The translations under genes were made by a program, and so were the position numbers. The notes beneath the pieces were generated by a model, which worked only from the letters and a program-made list of their open reading frames with translations, did no database searches and was not told where the DNA came from. Positions 15,426 to 24,113 of a stretch of 64,000 nt of DNA are shown here, one piece after another. This DNA comes from Caldilineaceae bacterium (GTDB lineage: Bacteria; Chloroflexota; Anaerolineae; Caldilineales; Caldilineaceae), in contig JAGNDO010000002.1 in the NCBI GenBank assembly GCA_018003515.1, positions 121,360 through 185,359 of the forward strand, given 5' to 3'. Every line of letters begins with the position of its first letter. Position 1 is the first letter of the stretch.

Positions 15426-16025
15426 ATGATCCGCATGGACAACCCTGTGCTGCTTCTGCCCGGCTATACGGACAGCGAAGAAGATCTGACCACCCTGGCC
15501 GCCTATCTTTGGCAGGCCGGTTTTCATGTTCATCCCTTCGGCCCTCGCCCCAGCGATGGGTCTGTGCTATTGGAGGATCTGGCCGCCCAGCTTCAGGCCT
15601 ACATTGACCTCACCTTTGGCCCGGATCAGCCCGTGGATCTGGTGGCCTTTAGCATGGGCGGATTGGTGAGCCGCTGGTACGTGCAGAAACTGGACGGGGC
15701 GACCCGGGTACAGCGGCTGATCACCCTGGCCACGCCCCACAACGGCACCCTCTTTGCCTATCTGCCGGTCAACAGCCCAGGTCTGCGCCAAATGCAGCCG
15801 GAGAGCGCTTTTTTGACCGAACTGAACGGGGATCTCTCATCCCTGGCCCGGATCAACTTCACCAGCATTTGGACGCCTCTTGACCTGACCGTCTTTCCCG
15901 CCACCAGTTGTTTGATGGATGTGGGCAAGATGGTGCGGCTGATGTTGCCCCATCATCGGGCGCTGCTCTCCTATCGCCGCTGTTTCGCCGCTGTGGCAGA
16001 TGCCTTGCGTGTGCCCGTGGGATAG
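15426..16025 (+). CDS. Alpha/beta-hydrolase, triacylglycerol lipase-like
   Basis: 199 aa. It starts directly with the first strand (NPVLLLPGYTDSEEDLTTLAAYL) and has the nucleophile elbow VAFSMGGLVSRWY with Ser76, followed by LITLATPHNGT, typical of LipA/PGAP1-type esterases. His near LMLPHHRALLS is the likely catalytic histidine; the acid is not clear. There is no signal peptide, so it is probably cytoplasmic. It is divergent from the GH99-like gene and followed by a bidirectional terminator. Confidence 0.8.
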   Translation: MIRMDNPVLLLPGYTDSEEDLTTLAAYLWQAGFHVHPFGPRPSDGSVLLEDLAAQLQAYIDLTFGPDQPVDLVAFSMGGLVSRWYVQKLDGATRVQRLITLATPHNGTLFAYLPVNSPGLRQMQPESAFLTELNGDLSSLARINFTSIWTPLDLTVFPATSCLMDVGKMVRLMLPHHRALLSYRRCFAAVADALRVPVG

Positions 16026-16070
16026 AGGCTTCCGAAAACCGTGGCCGTCTGGTCTTTACCCCGATCATCT

Positions 16071-16113
16071 AAAAAAGCGCCCCGCCTGGCATAGACCGGG
16101 CGGGGCGCTTTTT
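16071..16113. terminator. Bidirectional terminator
   Basis: A-run, GCGCCCCGCC stem, short loop, complementary stem and T-run. It sits between the convergent lipase-like gene and the ccm operon, and serves both. Confidence 0.93.
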
Positions 16114-16148
16114 GTATCCTTTTTTAACTCCTGCCCGGACCGTCAGGG

Positions 16149-16721
16149 CTAAACCGTAGCGGAGACCTTGACCGGAGCCGGGGTGCCGCAGTTGGCGCAG
16201 AATTTGTGCTGGGGGGCCAAGGCGGTGCCGCATTCTGTGCAGAAGACGACGGCATCCGCACCGGCATCTGTGGCGGGGGCGACGCTCGCCTGTTTCGACT
16301 CCACTTTGCGCTTGCGGTTGATGAGCATTTCCAGTGCATCGTCCGCGACGGCGGGCGTGTGGCCGTTGGTGGCGGCCTCTCGCTGCACCTTGTGCTTGCG
16401 GCTGATCAGCATCTCCACCTGATCGTCCAGGCTGGCGGTGACGGGGGAGAGCTGTTCGATCTGCTGGATCAGCCCCACGGCCTGACGGCGCAGACGCAGG
16501 TTGAAGCGTTCAAAGTCTTCATCCGTAATCTTGCCCACCTGATAGTCAAATTCCAGATCCTTGATGCTCTTGAGTACCGTATCTTTTTGACCCATCAGTT
16601 CCGCCAGCCGATCATCCTCGATCATCAGCGGAGCCGGCTTGGTGTCCACCAGAGGCCAGATCACATACCAGAGGGCAGCCAGTGAAATCAGGGCAGTAAT
16701 GCCAATTGTCAACCAAATCAT
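16149..16721 (-). CDS. CcmI-like membrane protein with C-terminal zinc ribbon
   Basis: 190 aa: one N-terminal membrane helix, then a coiled segment (DTVLKSIKDLEFDYQVGKI, followed by DEDFERFNLRLRRQ) like the N-terminal part of CcmI, then two similar short blocks (DDQVEMLISRKHKVQRE and DDALEMLINRKRKVESK), and a double-CxxC zinc ribbon (CTECG and CANCG). It is the last gene of the ccm operon, 163 bases after CcmF. CcmI-type proteins help present apocytochrome for heme ligation. The coiled motif also occurs at the C-terminus of the diheme protein at 31183-33108. Function is inferred from position. Confidence 0.65.
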   Translation of the reverse strand: MIWLTIGITALISLAALWYVIWPLVDTKPAPLMIEDDRLAELMGQKDTVLKSIKDLEFDYQVGKITDEDFERFNLRLRRQAVGLIQQIEQLSPVTASLDDQVEMLISRKHKVQREAATNGHTPAVADDALEMLINRKRKVESKQASVAPATDAGADAVVFCTECGTALAPQHKFCANCGTPAPVKVSATV

Positions 16722-16884
16722 GGTCGGTTCTCGTTTCTGTTAAGACTGGGGATCAAATGACTCGTGCGTTTGGGAGATTAGGCGATTGGGCGATTGGGAG
16801 ATTTTGCCGTGCGCCTAATCTCTCAATCACCTAATCGCTCAATCTCAAACCTGATCGACGAGTCACCCGATCTATATTCCTAAA

Positions 16885-18891
16885 CTAATCCGCCGCCGCA
16901 CCAATTCGACGATTCAGAGCAGCCACGGTTTGAGTTTGACGACGTTGGGCAGGATGGGGCCACATGGCAAAGAGTACACCAATGATCAGGAAAATGCCTC
17001 CCACCCACATCCACACAGTCAGGGGGTTGACATAGATGGTAAAGGTGGCCGATGAACCACTATTTTCCCAGCCGTTGAGTACCACATAGACATCCTCGAC
17101 CGGAGACATGCGCAGGCCAACTTCGCTGGTGGGCATGTCCGGGGTCTTGGGATAGAAGTTGTTGCGGGGGGTGATGGCCCCCAACAGTTCGCCGGACTCT
17201 TCCCGGAAGACCATGAGGTTGGCGTTGCGCTGAACATGGTTGCCGTTCTCCACAAAATCCATGCCCGTGTAGGTCAACTCATAGCCGGAGAGAACGACGC
17301 TCTGGCCGGGGACCAGGGTGACGTTGGTCGTGGTCTGATAGAACTCGTTGCCCACAACGGCCACACCGATCAGGACGATGGCCAGATGCACGATATAGCC
17401 CCCATAGCGGCGGCCATTGCGCCGCAGCAGGTTGAACATGGCCACGGGGACCATTTCCCCAGAGTTATGGCGGCGGGCCTGTACCCCGCGCACATATTCC
17501 TGCACAATGGTGACAAAGGCGAAGACGCAGATGGAAAGCCCCAGCACCGGGTAGAAGTTGGGGGAGAAGTAGGCCAGCACCGCCCCAAAGATCACGGCGA
17601 CGCTGGTGGGCCACACGAACTGCTTGCGCATGGTTTTGCCATCCGTGCGTCGCCAGCTCAACAGAGGCGCTACGCCCATCAGCATGACCAGCAACAAGAA
17701 GAGGGGGCCGTTGACTTTGTTGAAGAAGGGGGCCGCCACGCTGATGCGATCCCCCGTGAGGATTTCGCTAAACATGGGGAAGAAGGTGCCCCACAGGGTG
17801 GCAAAGGCAATCCCGGTGAAGAGCCAGTTGTTGCCCATGAAGGCGGCTTCTCGGCTGGCGTAGGAATCGATCTGGTTCTCGTCTTTGAGCAAAGGCAACC
17901 GGTCATAGAGCAGCCACAGGAAGCCAAAGACGATGAGGATCATGAAGGCCAGGAAATAGGGGCCGACATCGCTGCGGGCGAAGCTGTGGACGCTCTCCAA
18001 GACGCCGCTACGGGTGGTGAAGGTGCCCAGGATGACCAGGAAGTAGGTCAGGAAGACCAGCACCACATTCCACACCTTCATGATGCCCCGTTGTTCTTGG
18101 ATCACGATGCTGTGCAGAAAGGCCGTCCCGGTCAACCAGGGCAGGAAGCTGGCATTTTCCACGGGATCCCAGGCCCAGTAGCCGCCCCAGCCCAGTTCCA
18201 TATAGGCCCACTGGCTGCCCATCAGAATGCCCACAGAGAGGAACATCCACGGGATCAGGGTCCACCGGCGCACGACTCGCACCCATTCGTTGCCCACCTG
18301 TCTGCTGGCCAACGCGCCCACGGCAAAGGCAAAGGGCACGGCCATCCCCACATAGCCCAGATAGAGCATGACCGGATGGATCACCATCCAGTAGTTCTGG
18401 AGCAGGGGATTCAGCCCCTGCCCATCCTCTGGGGTGAAGCCGATCTGCTTGAAAGGATTGGTGGCAAAGACCAGCAACGTGAGGAAAAAGAGAGTCGTGG
18501 AAAGCAGAACGGCGTTGACATAGGGCATCATCACTTGCATCTTTTGACGCTGGGTGACGGTCACAGCCATGCTAAAGAGGGAGAGGATCAGCACCCAAAA
18601 GAGCAAGCTGCCTGCCTGCCCCCCCCACAGGGCCGAAAATTTGTAAAAGTTGGGCAAGGCCCGCTCCGAATGATTCCACACATAGCTCAGTTGGAACTGA
18701 TCCGTGAGCAACGCATACCAAAGCAACGCCGCGGAGATGCTGACCAGAGCAGTCACGGCATAAACGGCGTTCGTGCTGGTGGCAGCCAGCCGCGTGTTGC
18801 GGGTACGTCCGCCCCAAAAGCCAGCCACCACACCAATGGCCGCCAGAATAAGCGCTGTAACAAGAATAAGATAGCCAACGTTAAAGATCAT
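16885..18891 (-). CDS. ccmF: Cytochrome c-type biogenesis protein CcmF
   Basis: 668 aa, usual length for CcmF, with about 14 hydrophobic helices. The tryptophan-rich heme-handling motif is clear ([19 protein letters not shown]), and conserved histidines flank it. The C-terminal exported domain ([18 protein letters not shown]) also fits CcmF/CcsA. CcmF is the heme lyase that joins heme to CxxCH motifs on the outer face of the cytoplasmic membrane. It starts 10 bases after CcmG. Its place next to a cluster with 57 heme sites agrees with a dedicated or shared maturation role. Confidence 0.93.
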   Translation of the reverse strand: MIFNVGYLILVTALILAAIGVVAGFWGGRTRNTRLAATSTNAVYAVTALVSISAALLWYALLTDQFQLSYVWNHSERALPNFYKFSALWGGQAGSLLFWVLILSLFSMAVTVTQRQKMQVMMPYVNAVLLSTTLFFLTLLVFATNPFKQIGFTPEDGQGLNPLLQNYWMVIHPVMLYLGYVGMAVPFAFAVGALASRQVGNEWVRVVRRWTLIPWMFLSVGILMGSQWAYMELGWGGYWAWDPVENASFLPWLTGTAFLHSIVIQEQRGIMKVWNVVLVFLTYFLVILGTFTTRSGVLESVHSFARSDVGPYFLAFMILIVFGFLWLLYDRLPLLKDENQIDSYASREAAFMGNNWLFTGIAFATLWGTFFPMFSEILTGDRISVAAPFFNKVNGPLFLLLVMLMGVAPLLSWRRTDGKTMRKQFVWPTSVAVIFGAVLAYFSPNFYPVLGLSICVFAFVTIVQEYVRGVQARRHNSGEMVPVAMFNLLRRNGRRYGGYIVHLAIVLIGVAVVGNEFYQTTTNVTLVPGQSVVLSGYELTYTGMDFVENGNHVQRNANLMVFREESGELLGAITPRNNFYPKTPDMPTSEVGLRMSPVEDVYVVLNGWENSGSSATFTIYVNPLTVWMWVGGIFLIIGVLFAMWPHPAQRRQTQTVAALNRRIGAAAD

Positions 18892-18901
18892 AGGAAGTCA
18901 C

Positions 18902-19513
18902 CTAGGGTCGAATTTTGGCAAGATAGGCATCCATCTTGGCCTGATTGGGAATGGGACCAATCACAATGTCGGTAATCTCGCCGTTGGCGTCCACGAAGAA
19001 GGTCTCGGGAACACCTTTGATGCCGTAACGACGAGCGGCCTGGCTGCGCAGATCCGGGCCATTTGGATAGGTAATGTCAAACTCGGCCAAATACGCCTTG
19101 GCCGCTGGTTCCTGGTCTAGATAGTCCAGCCCCAAGAAGAGGATGCCGTTGCCCTGCTCGCGCCGCCATGTTGTTTCCAGCATGGCGGCTTCGTCTCGGC
19201 AGGGTTCGCACCAACTGGCCCAGAAGTTGATCACCACGCCCTGGCCGCGCAGATCGTCCAGGTTGATGGTTTCGCCTTCAAAGGTGGTGAATTCCAGGAC
19301 GGGGGCCATACCGGCGGCCCGCTGTTCAGAGTTGTTGGTCTGGTAAAGACGCAAGGCCAGCATGACCACAAAGACCAGGGGGATGGCGATAAAAACCAGA
19401 CGCCAGACCAAAAACGCCGATGATTTTGGGGTGTCCACACCCGCAGCCGGTGCCATATTCGTTGATTCTTCCGCCAGTTGTGGCGAAAGACCAGCTTCGT
19501 TTTGCTCAGACAT
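18902..19513 (-). CDS. ccmG: Thiol:disulfide interchange protein, TlpA/CcmG family
   Basis: 203 aa, with an N-terminal membrane anchor (about residues 30-52) and a thioredoxin-like domain. The active site is [15 protein letters not shown], followed by [15 protein letters not shown] with the cis-Pro loop. In system I maturation, CcmG reduces the apocytochrome CxxCH cysteines before heme attachment. The start overlaps the CcmH stop by 8 bases and the gene ends 10 bases before CcmF, consistent with one operon. Confidence 0.9.
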   Translation of the reverse strand: MSEQNEAGLSPQLAEESTNMAPAAGVDTPKSSAFLVWRLVFIAIPLVFVVMLALRLYQTNNSEQRAAGMAPVLEFTTFEGETINLDDLRGQGVVINFWASWCEPCRDEAAMLETTWRREQGNGILFLGLDYLDQEPAAKAYLAEFDITYPNGPDLRSQAARRYGIKGVPETFFVDANGEITDIVIGPIPNQAKMDAYLAKIRP

Positions 19514-20078
19514 ACCGCTTCAATTCCTCTTCCAATTTGCTCTCATAGTCATCGACCGCGGGTCTCTTCTTGTCAGGGCTGGTGAACGCCTTGACAGCCG
19601 CTCCCTCCAAGCCAATCCCCGTCTTCACCATGCCCCGGGCACGCATCCAGAGAAAAGTGCCACCCAGAGCCATCATGAGAAAGGGCATGATCCACGCCAG
19701 CCAATTAAAGCCCTCTCTGGGCGGTTCACCCAACACCTGGGGACCGTATTGGTCGATAAAATAGGCCCTGATCGACTCAACATCTTCGCCCTCAGACAGT
19801 TTGATGGCGATCATGTCCTTCATCTGATCGCAGGCTTTGAGTTCGCAGACATCCAGCCGTACGCCGCTGCACAGGGGGCACCACAGCTGCTGGGCCACGT
19901 CGTTGACCTGGTTGGCGGTGATGCCTGGGGGTGGATCCATTGTCTGTAGAGAAGGCTGGGCATAGCTGGCGGATCCCAGGCCGATCACCAACAGCCCCGC
20001 GCAGAGCAAGAAAAGAGATAACGATAGGAAAAACGCACCAAAACCTGGTGATGTATCGTGCTGCTGGGTTCGCATCAT
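19506..20078 (-). CDS. ccmH: Cytochrome c-type biogenesis protein CcmH
   Basis: 190 aa from the ATG at 20078: signal peptide or helix, then the CcmH domain ([13 protein letters not shown]) with redox cysteines in [19 protein letters not shown], and a C-terminal helix. Classic CcmH has LRCxxC; here Trp replaces Arg, and a second Cys pair follows. The family keeps apocytochrome thiols reduced for heme attachment. A GTG at 20135 is an alternative start, only about 12 bases after the predicted transcription start. First gene of the four-gene ccm operon. Confidence 0.88.
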   Translation of the reverse strand: MMRTQQHDTSPGFGAFFLSLSLFLLCAGLLVIGLGSASYAQPSLQTMDPPPGITANQVNDVAQQLWCPLCSGVRLDVCELKACDQMKDMIAIKLSEGEDVESIRAYFIDQYGPQVLGEPPREGFNWLAWIMPFLMMALGGTFLWMRARGMVKTGIGLEGAAVKAFTSPDKKRPAVDDYESKLEEELKRYV

Positions 20079-20153
20079 AGGGTAGAATTCCAAAATCTGG
20101 CAGTCGGTCAGTTTAGGTAATGCAATATCGATCACGCAGAGACGCGTAATGGC

Positions 20154-20183
20154 AATATAGCACGATGGTTACAAAGGTGTCAA
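20154..20183 (-). promoter_or_regulatory. Sigma-70 type promoter of the ccm operon
   Basis: On the minus strand: TTGACA (20183-20178), 18-base spacer, TATATT (20159-20154). Both hexamers are close to consensus, and the site lies about 75 bases before the CcmH ATG. Confidence 0.75.
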
Positions 20184-20231
20184 CAGAATCGGGAAATCAC
20201 TCACCGATTATTCATCAAACAGATAGAGAAT

Positions 20232-20283
20232 AAAACAAAAAGGGCAAAGAAAAGGCCGGGCACGGATGACGCACCCGGCCTTT
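20232..20283 (-). terminator. Terminator after the decaheme cytochrome gene
   Basis: 10-bp stem AAAGGCCGGG (20251-20260) with 20274-20283, 13-base loop. On the minus strand it is followed by a T-rich tract (20250-20232). It separates the decaheme gene from the ccm promoter. Confidence 0.8.
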
Positions 20284-20316
20284 CTTAACTGGCTGTCCAC
20301 CTGCATGGAATCTGAA

Positions 20317-20356
20317 CAGTCATGGCTTAACGATCATACGTGTCAAGCCATGACTG
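20317..20356. repeat. 12-bp inverted repeat in the ccm/decaheme gap
   Basis: CAGTCATGGCTT (20317-20328) is complementary to 20345-20356, with a 16-base loop. It may be part of an interspersed element or an mRNA 3' hairpin. The 465-base gap 20079-20543 otherwise holds the ccm promoter, a terminator and repeat R4a. Confidence 0.6.
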
Positions 20357-20370
20357 CCTGAATTCCGGCA

Positions 20371-20531
20371 ACCACCAACCCCACCCTAACCCTCCCCAAG
20401 TTTCGATACGGCCATTCGGCCTACTCAACCCAAGGATTGGGGAGGGAACCGATCAGGTTGACCGGACTTCCGATTACGGTGATCCGGCTCCTCCCCCAGG
20501 TTGGGGGAGGCTGGGAGAGGGTGGCAGTTAC
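20371..20531. repeat. Interspersed repeat R4, copy a
   Basis: It opens with ACCAACCCCACCCTAACCCT, continues with GGTTGACCGGACTTCCGATT and ATCCGGCTCCTCCCCCA, and ends in GGGTGGCAGTTAC. A second copy at 54892-55026 shares these blocks in order. This copy has an extra insert around CGATACGGCCATTCGGCC. Confidence 0.85.
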
Positions 20532-20543
20532 AAAACGGCTGGA

Positions 20544-22637
20544 TTAGGGCCGTTCCATCCCACTGACGTCGCCGCCCATGTCTTCAATCGAGTCAACCAG
20601 CAATTGAATGACATAGGGAGCGTTGTGGGCAAAGGCGCCCGGATCCTTGGACACGTACTGGTAGTTGTACGCAGCCCGCAACAAGCGCGGGGTCCAGGTG
20701 TTGTAGCCGCCATCATCCGCGTCCTTCACGCCGTCGTTATTGACGTCCATGAAGAAGTACGGATAGGCATGGGAATCGTACTGGATACCGGTGCCCGCTG
20801 TTTCGGCAGCATAGGTCCGCATAGCGTCGTACAACACGGTCTGCAGACTCTCGATCTCGTAGTAGACGCCTTCTTCTTCGTCACCGTTGCCGTCATAGTC
20901 CGCGAAGTTGTAGCGGATATTATGCAGATCTTCAACGGTTTCGATCTCGATGTCGTCATGACATTCGGCGCAGGCCTCGACCTGAACTTCCAGGGAATGG
21001 GCGCCGTGACAGTCGGTGCAGTTGTTCATGTCATTGCTGTGATCAAAGAAGGCGGCGTATCGCTTGCCATCATACTCATAGCCACCCTTGGCCTCGGTGC
21101 CGAAACGGGTTGCGCCGGCAGCGAAGTAATGGACGTTGAGGAAGCGCAGCTTGTCACTGACCACATCATCTTCTGCATCACCGATCAGCCGGGCAACGCT
21201 GACGCCCGACTCACGACCCATGTGGCAGTTCATGCACAGGTTGGTGTTGGCATCGCCGCTGTCAATCTTGGCCCCACTGGGGAAGGTGACGCTGACGATT
21301 TCGGGCAGCGCGTACTCAACCTGATCCGTGTGGCAGGTGGCGCACTGGAAGCCATTGGCCACGGGCTGGCTGATGCTCACGCCTTCCTTCAGGAACAGGG
21401 GCAGGCCACCGGCGCTGTGACACTTGGCACAACTGCCGGGAACGGCACCGTCCTCATCCCAGTGACGGAAAGCTTCTTCCGAACCGGCGAAGTGGCCGGC
21501 GTCGATGCGGCTGGCAGCCGACATGTCAACCCCTGCTTCGCCCAGCGCCAGATTCAGGTCGGCGATGGAATCGTACATGAGCTGGATGTCGTACTTGCCA
21601 CCGTGGGCATAGGCCCCCGGATCTTTCTTGTACACCTGATAGTTGTAGGCTGCCTTGAGCAAGCGAGGTGTCCAAGTGGTATAACGGTCGTCATCCGCGT
21701 CCGCTTCCCCGTTGCCGTTGGTATCGGCAAAGTAGTACGGATGGGAAGCAGGATTGTAAACCACGGGTGTCGTAAGCACCGAGGTCGAGTAGGCCTGAAT
21801 CGCGCCGTACAACTGATCGGACAATCCCGACATCTCGTAGTAGATGCCCTCTTCCATATCGCCGTCCCCATCATAGTCACGCAGGGAGCCGGCCATACGC
21901 ACGTCCTTCAGGTCATCTACCGTGGCCACGCCCTCATGACAGGTGGCACATTCCTCAACCTTGACTTCCAAGGTGTGGGAATTGTGACAACCGATACAGG
22001 TATCGTAGCCTTCAACATGGGCAAAGTTGCCATCATAGGTCAGACCGTCGTACTGGAAACCACCCTTGGCTTCGGTACCGTACTTGGTGGCCGCAGCGGC
22101 ATAGTAGTGGATGTTCAGGAAGCCGAGGCCTGTGCCGATGGAATCGTCACTTTCAGCCGCAGCCTTCTCCAGCGCAGCGGTGACACTGGTCATGGACTGT
22201 CGGCCCTGATGACACTCCATACAACGGGCTTCTCCGCCCAGACCGGTCAGCTCGACACCCGAAGGCATCACCACGCTGTCCTTGGTCAGGGTGGCATCGT
22301 TGTGGCAAGCCACACAAGAGACGACCGTGCCAGTGATGGCAGGGCTGTCTACGATACCGGCTTCTGTGCCGTCTGCGCCCAGGAAGTCTAGATAGCCTGG
22401 TTCGCTATGGCACTTGGCACAACTCGCTGGAACTTCCGATGGATCGTCCGCATCCCAGTGGATGAAAGCCTCTGCCGTTGCATCGGCATGGCCTGAACTC
22501 ATCCATTCTTCCAGAAAGGGAATCTCTGGAGCTGTCATGGTTTCGGGGGTTTCTTGTTGGCCTACGGCAATCTGAACACTCATGCCTACTAACGCCAACG
22601 CCACGATCAACCCCACGAGGATTGTGATCTTGCGCAT
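20544..22637 (-). CDS. Decaheme c-type cytochrome made of two pentaheme repeats
   Basis: 697 aa with a signal peptide (residues 1-26, ending IAVGQ). Ten CxxCH sites: CAKCH, CVACH, CMECH, CIGCH, CATCH in the first half and CAKCH, CATCH, CMNCH, CTDCH, CAECH in the second. The halves align along their length: EAFxHWDxD before the first heme, FGTEAKGGYEYDG-type blocks between hemes 3 and 4, and TWTPRLLxAAYNYQ with KDPGAxAH near each end. Each half also has two acidic Ca-loop-like motifs (DYDGDGDMEEG, DTNGNGEADADD and their counterparts). No membrane anchor, so it is probably exported and soluble or surface bound. AAAGGAGAG 7 bases before 22637 fixes the start. It is transcribed alone, after a gap containing R3b. 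Confidence 0.9.
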   Translation of the reverse strand: MRKITILVGLIVALALVGMSVQIAVGQQETPETMTAPEIPFLEEWMSSGHADATAEAFIHWDADDPSEVPASCAKCHSEPGYLDFLGADGTEAGIVDSPAITGTVVSCVACHNDATLTKDSVVMPSGVELTGLGGEARCMECHQGRQSMTSVTAALEKAAAESDDSIGTGLGFLNIHYYAAAATKYGTEAKGGFQYDGLTYDGNFAHVEGYDTCIGCHNSHTLEVKVEECATCHEGVATVDDLKDVRMAGSLRDYDGDGDMEEGIYYEMSGLSDQLYGAIQAYSTSVLTTPVVYNPASHPYYFADTNGNGEADADDDRYTTWTPRLLKAAYNYQVYKKDPGAYAHGGKYDIQLMYDSIADLNLALGEAGVDMSAASRIDAGHFAGSEEAFRHWDEDGAVPGSCAKCHSAGGLPLFLKEGVSISQPVANGFQCATCHTDQVEYALPEIVSVTFPSGAKIDSGDANTNLCMNCHMGRESGVSVARLIGDAEDDVVSDKLRFLNVHYFAAGATRFGTEAKGGYEYDGKRYAAFFDHSNDMNNCTDCHGAHSLEVQVEACAECHDDIEIETVEDLHNIRYNFADYDGNGDEEEGVYYEIESLQTVLYDAMRTYAAETAGTGIQYDSHAYPYFFMDVNNDGVKDADDGGYNTWTPRLLRAAYNYQYVSKDPGAFAHNAPYVIQLLVDSIEDMGGDVSGMERP

Positions 22638-22950
22638 AGATCTCTCCTTTATTCTCGCGCGAGAATGTGAAAAATGTGGGAAAACTACAGTTTTGTGGCT
22701 TGAACAAAGACCGAAGCATAGGGTAGTTATCCGATAAGCACCTCCTTGTGCCATACGCACGATACCTGAACCGGTCCGGGGGGTGTGCACGCCAGTTAGA
22801 TGAGCAACCCCCAGAACGACACACTCCGGTATGTGACCAAGCCAATTTAGGAATATCCAATCCTTGCCCTGAACACTCACTGAGTCCTCATAGAACAAAA
22901 ACTGGAACCCCCTAAACATACCCAATTATTGACCGGTCGGATAGTGGCAA

Positions 22951-22968
22951 ATGTCATGTTATTGACAT
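22951..22968. promoter_or_regulatory. CRP/FNR-family-like palindromic operator
   Basis: ATGTCA-TGTTAT-TGACAT, a perfect 6-6-6 dyad of the TGTCA-N6-TGACA type bound by some CRP/FNR-family regulators (CooA-like sites are similar). It lies 314 bases upstream of the decaheme start. The rest of 22638-23061 shows no gene. Confidence 0.4.
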
Positions 22969-23061
22969 AGCATTTGTAATGGTATCCGCCGATATGGACA
23001 GCGCATCGGTTATGACGCCGGGAATGATGGCGTTCATGCCGCTGCGTTGAGGGGACCAATT

Positions 23062-23186
23062 CGTGATTGTTCACCCGCTGCCCCTGCCCCCAAATTGGGG
23101 GGCAGTCGTGGACAGTTCCCCCCGAGGTTGGGGGCCGGGCTTTGACGTGGGTTCAGCCGAAGGGGGGCGGAGGTGAACGGTTACAC
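23062..23186. repeat. Interspersed palindromic repeat R3, copy b
   Basis: It opens with GTGATTGTTCACCCGC, has the core CCCCCAAATTGGGGGG, GTCGTGGACAGTTCCCCC and GAGGTTGGGGG, and closes with GGAGGTGAACGGTTAC, so the ends are inverted relatives. It ends 6 bases before the cytochrome b stop codon. Confidence 0.85.
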
Positions 23187-23192
23187 CACCGA

Positions 23193-24113
23193 TCAAGGCG
23201 CGGGGGTAACGATTTCCACATTCTGTCTGGGAATGGTGGTAATCGCCGTCTTTTCGAAGCTGACAAAGAAGATCAACCCGGCAAGCAGCACGACGGAGGC
23301 GAGTATGGCAACCGGCATGAAGACGGCTCGGCGGCGGCGCAGGGTCTCTGCATCCGGGGCGGGGCGAACCAACCCGGCCTGGATCTGAGCCAACTCCAGC
23401 CCATGCTCCTCTTCCATCTCGTGGTGGCTGATCTCCCCGGTGAACATGCTTTTGTTGAAATGCTTCACATGCACATTGTACAGATGCCAGGTGACAATGG
23501 AAAGGACCGCCAAAAGCGCCTCCCCACCGTGGGCCGCCTTGGCCGCCGGAATCCAGGAGCCGGGCAGGAAGTGAGTTACGGCAATGGGGTTCCACAGCAC
23601 GAAACCGGTGAGGATCATGATCACCGTGCCCCAGATCACCGCCCAGTATTCCAATTTCTCCCCAAAGGTGAACCGGCCCATCTGAGGGGCTTTCTTGCTC
23701 AGGCCAAAGTTATAGCCCAAGGTTTGCACAATATCAACCGCATCCTTCATGCCGGGCAACATGGTCATTTCCACCCGGCGCACGAAGATCTTGTACCCCA
23801 CTGCCGCCACATGATAGATGGTCTCGAACATAAGGACGAAGGCAGAGACCCGATGGATCACCCGCACGACCTCAATGCCGCCCATGAGGGCGATCATGAC
23901 GCCGGCCCAGTCACTGCCGGCATATTTCTGGGGGATGCCCGTAATCGATAGAATGGTGAAACTGCTCAACAAAAGAGCGTGTTCAATCCGCTGCCAGCGG
24001 TCAAAACGGCGATACTTGACGGGCGCGCCCCCGTGGGCGGCCCCGTGAACGGTCCCGTGAACGGCCCCACGGGAAGCCCGGGAGCGACCCTGTTTTTCCG
24101 CAGAAGCACTCAT
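23193..24113 (-). CDS. Membrane cytochrome b (FdnI/NiFe-hydrogenase cyt b-like)
   Basis: 306 aa with about five membrane helices. Candidate heme-b histidines: RIEHALLLSS in helix 1, VIHRVSAFVLMFETIYHVAAVG in helix 2, and WHLYNVHVKHF in helix 4. The N-terminus holds a short histidine-rich tract (GAVHGTVHGAAHGG). A last helix at about 270-290 precedes a short exported tail. Such subunits exchange electrons between the quinone pool and periplasmic partners. Its ATG overlaps the TGA of the 15-heme gene (ATGA), so the two are translationally coupled and probably form one complex. GAGGG precedes the start. Confidence 0.85.
   Translation of the reverse strand: MSASAEKQGRSRASRGAVHGTVHGAAHGGAPVKYRRFDRWQRIEHALLLSSFTILSITGIPQKYAGSDWAGVMIALMGGIEVVRVIHRVSAFVLMFETIYHVAAVGYKIFVRRVEMTMLPGMKDAVDIVQTLGYNFGLSKKAPQMGRFTFGEKLEYWAVIWGTVIMILTGFVLWNPIAVTHFLPGSWIPAAKAAHGGEALLAVLSIVTWHLYNVHVKHFNKSMFTGEISHHEMEEEHGLELAQIQAGLVRPAPDAETLRRRRAVFMPVAILASVVLLAGLIFFVSFEKTAITTIPRQNVEIVTPAP

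Noticed and set aside
20340..22391. Open frame of about 683 codons opposite the decaheme gene, also long frames opposite ccmF, the 13-heme and NapC-like genes
   Set aside because: All are antisense to proteins with many CxxCH motifs or clear family signatures; stop codons are rare on that strand only because of the codon bias.
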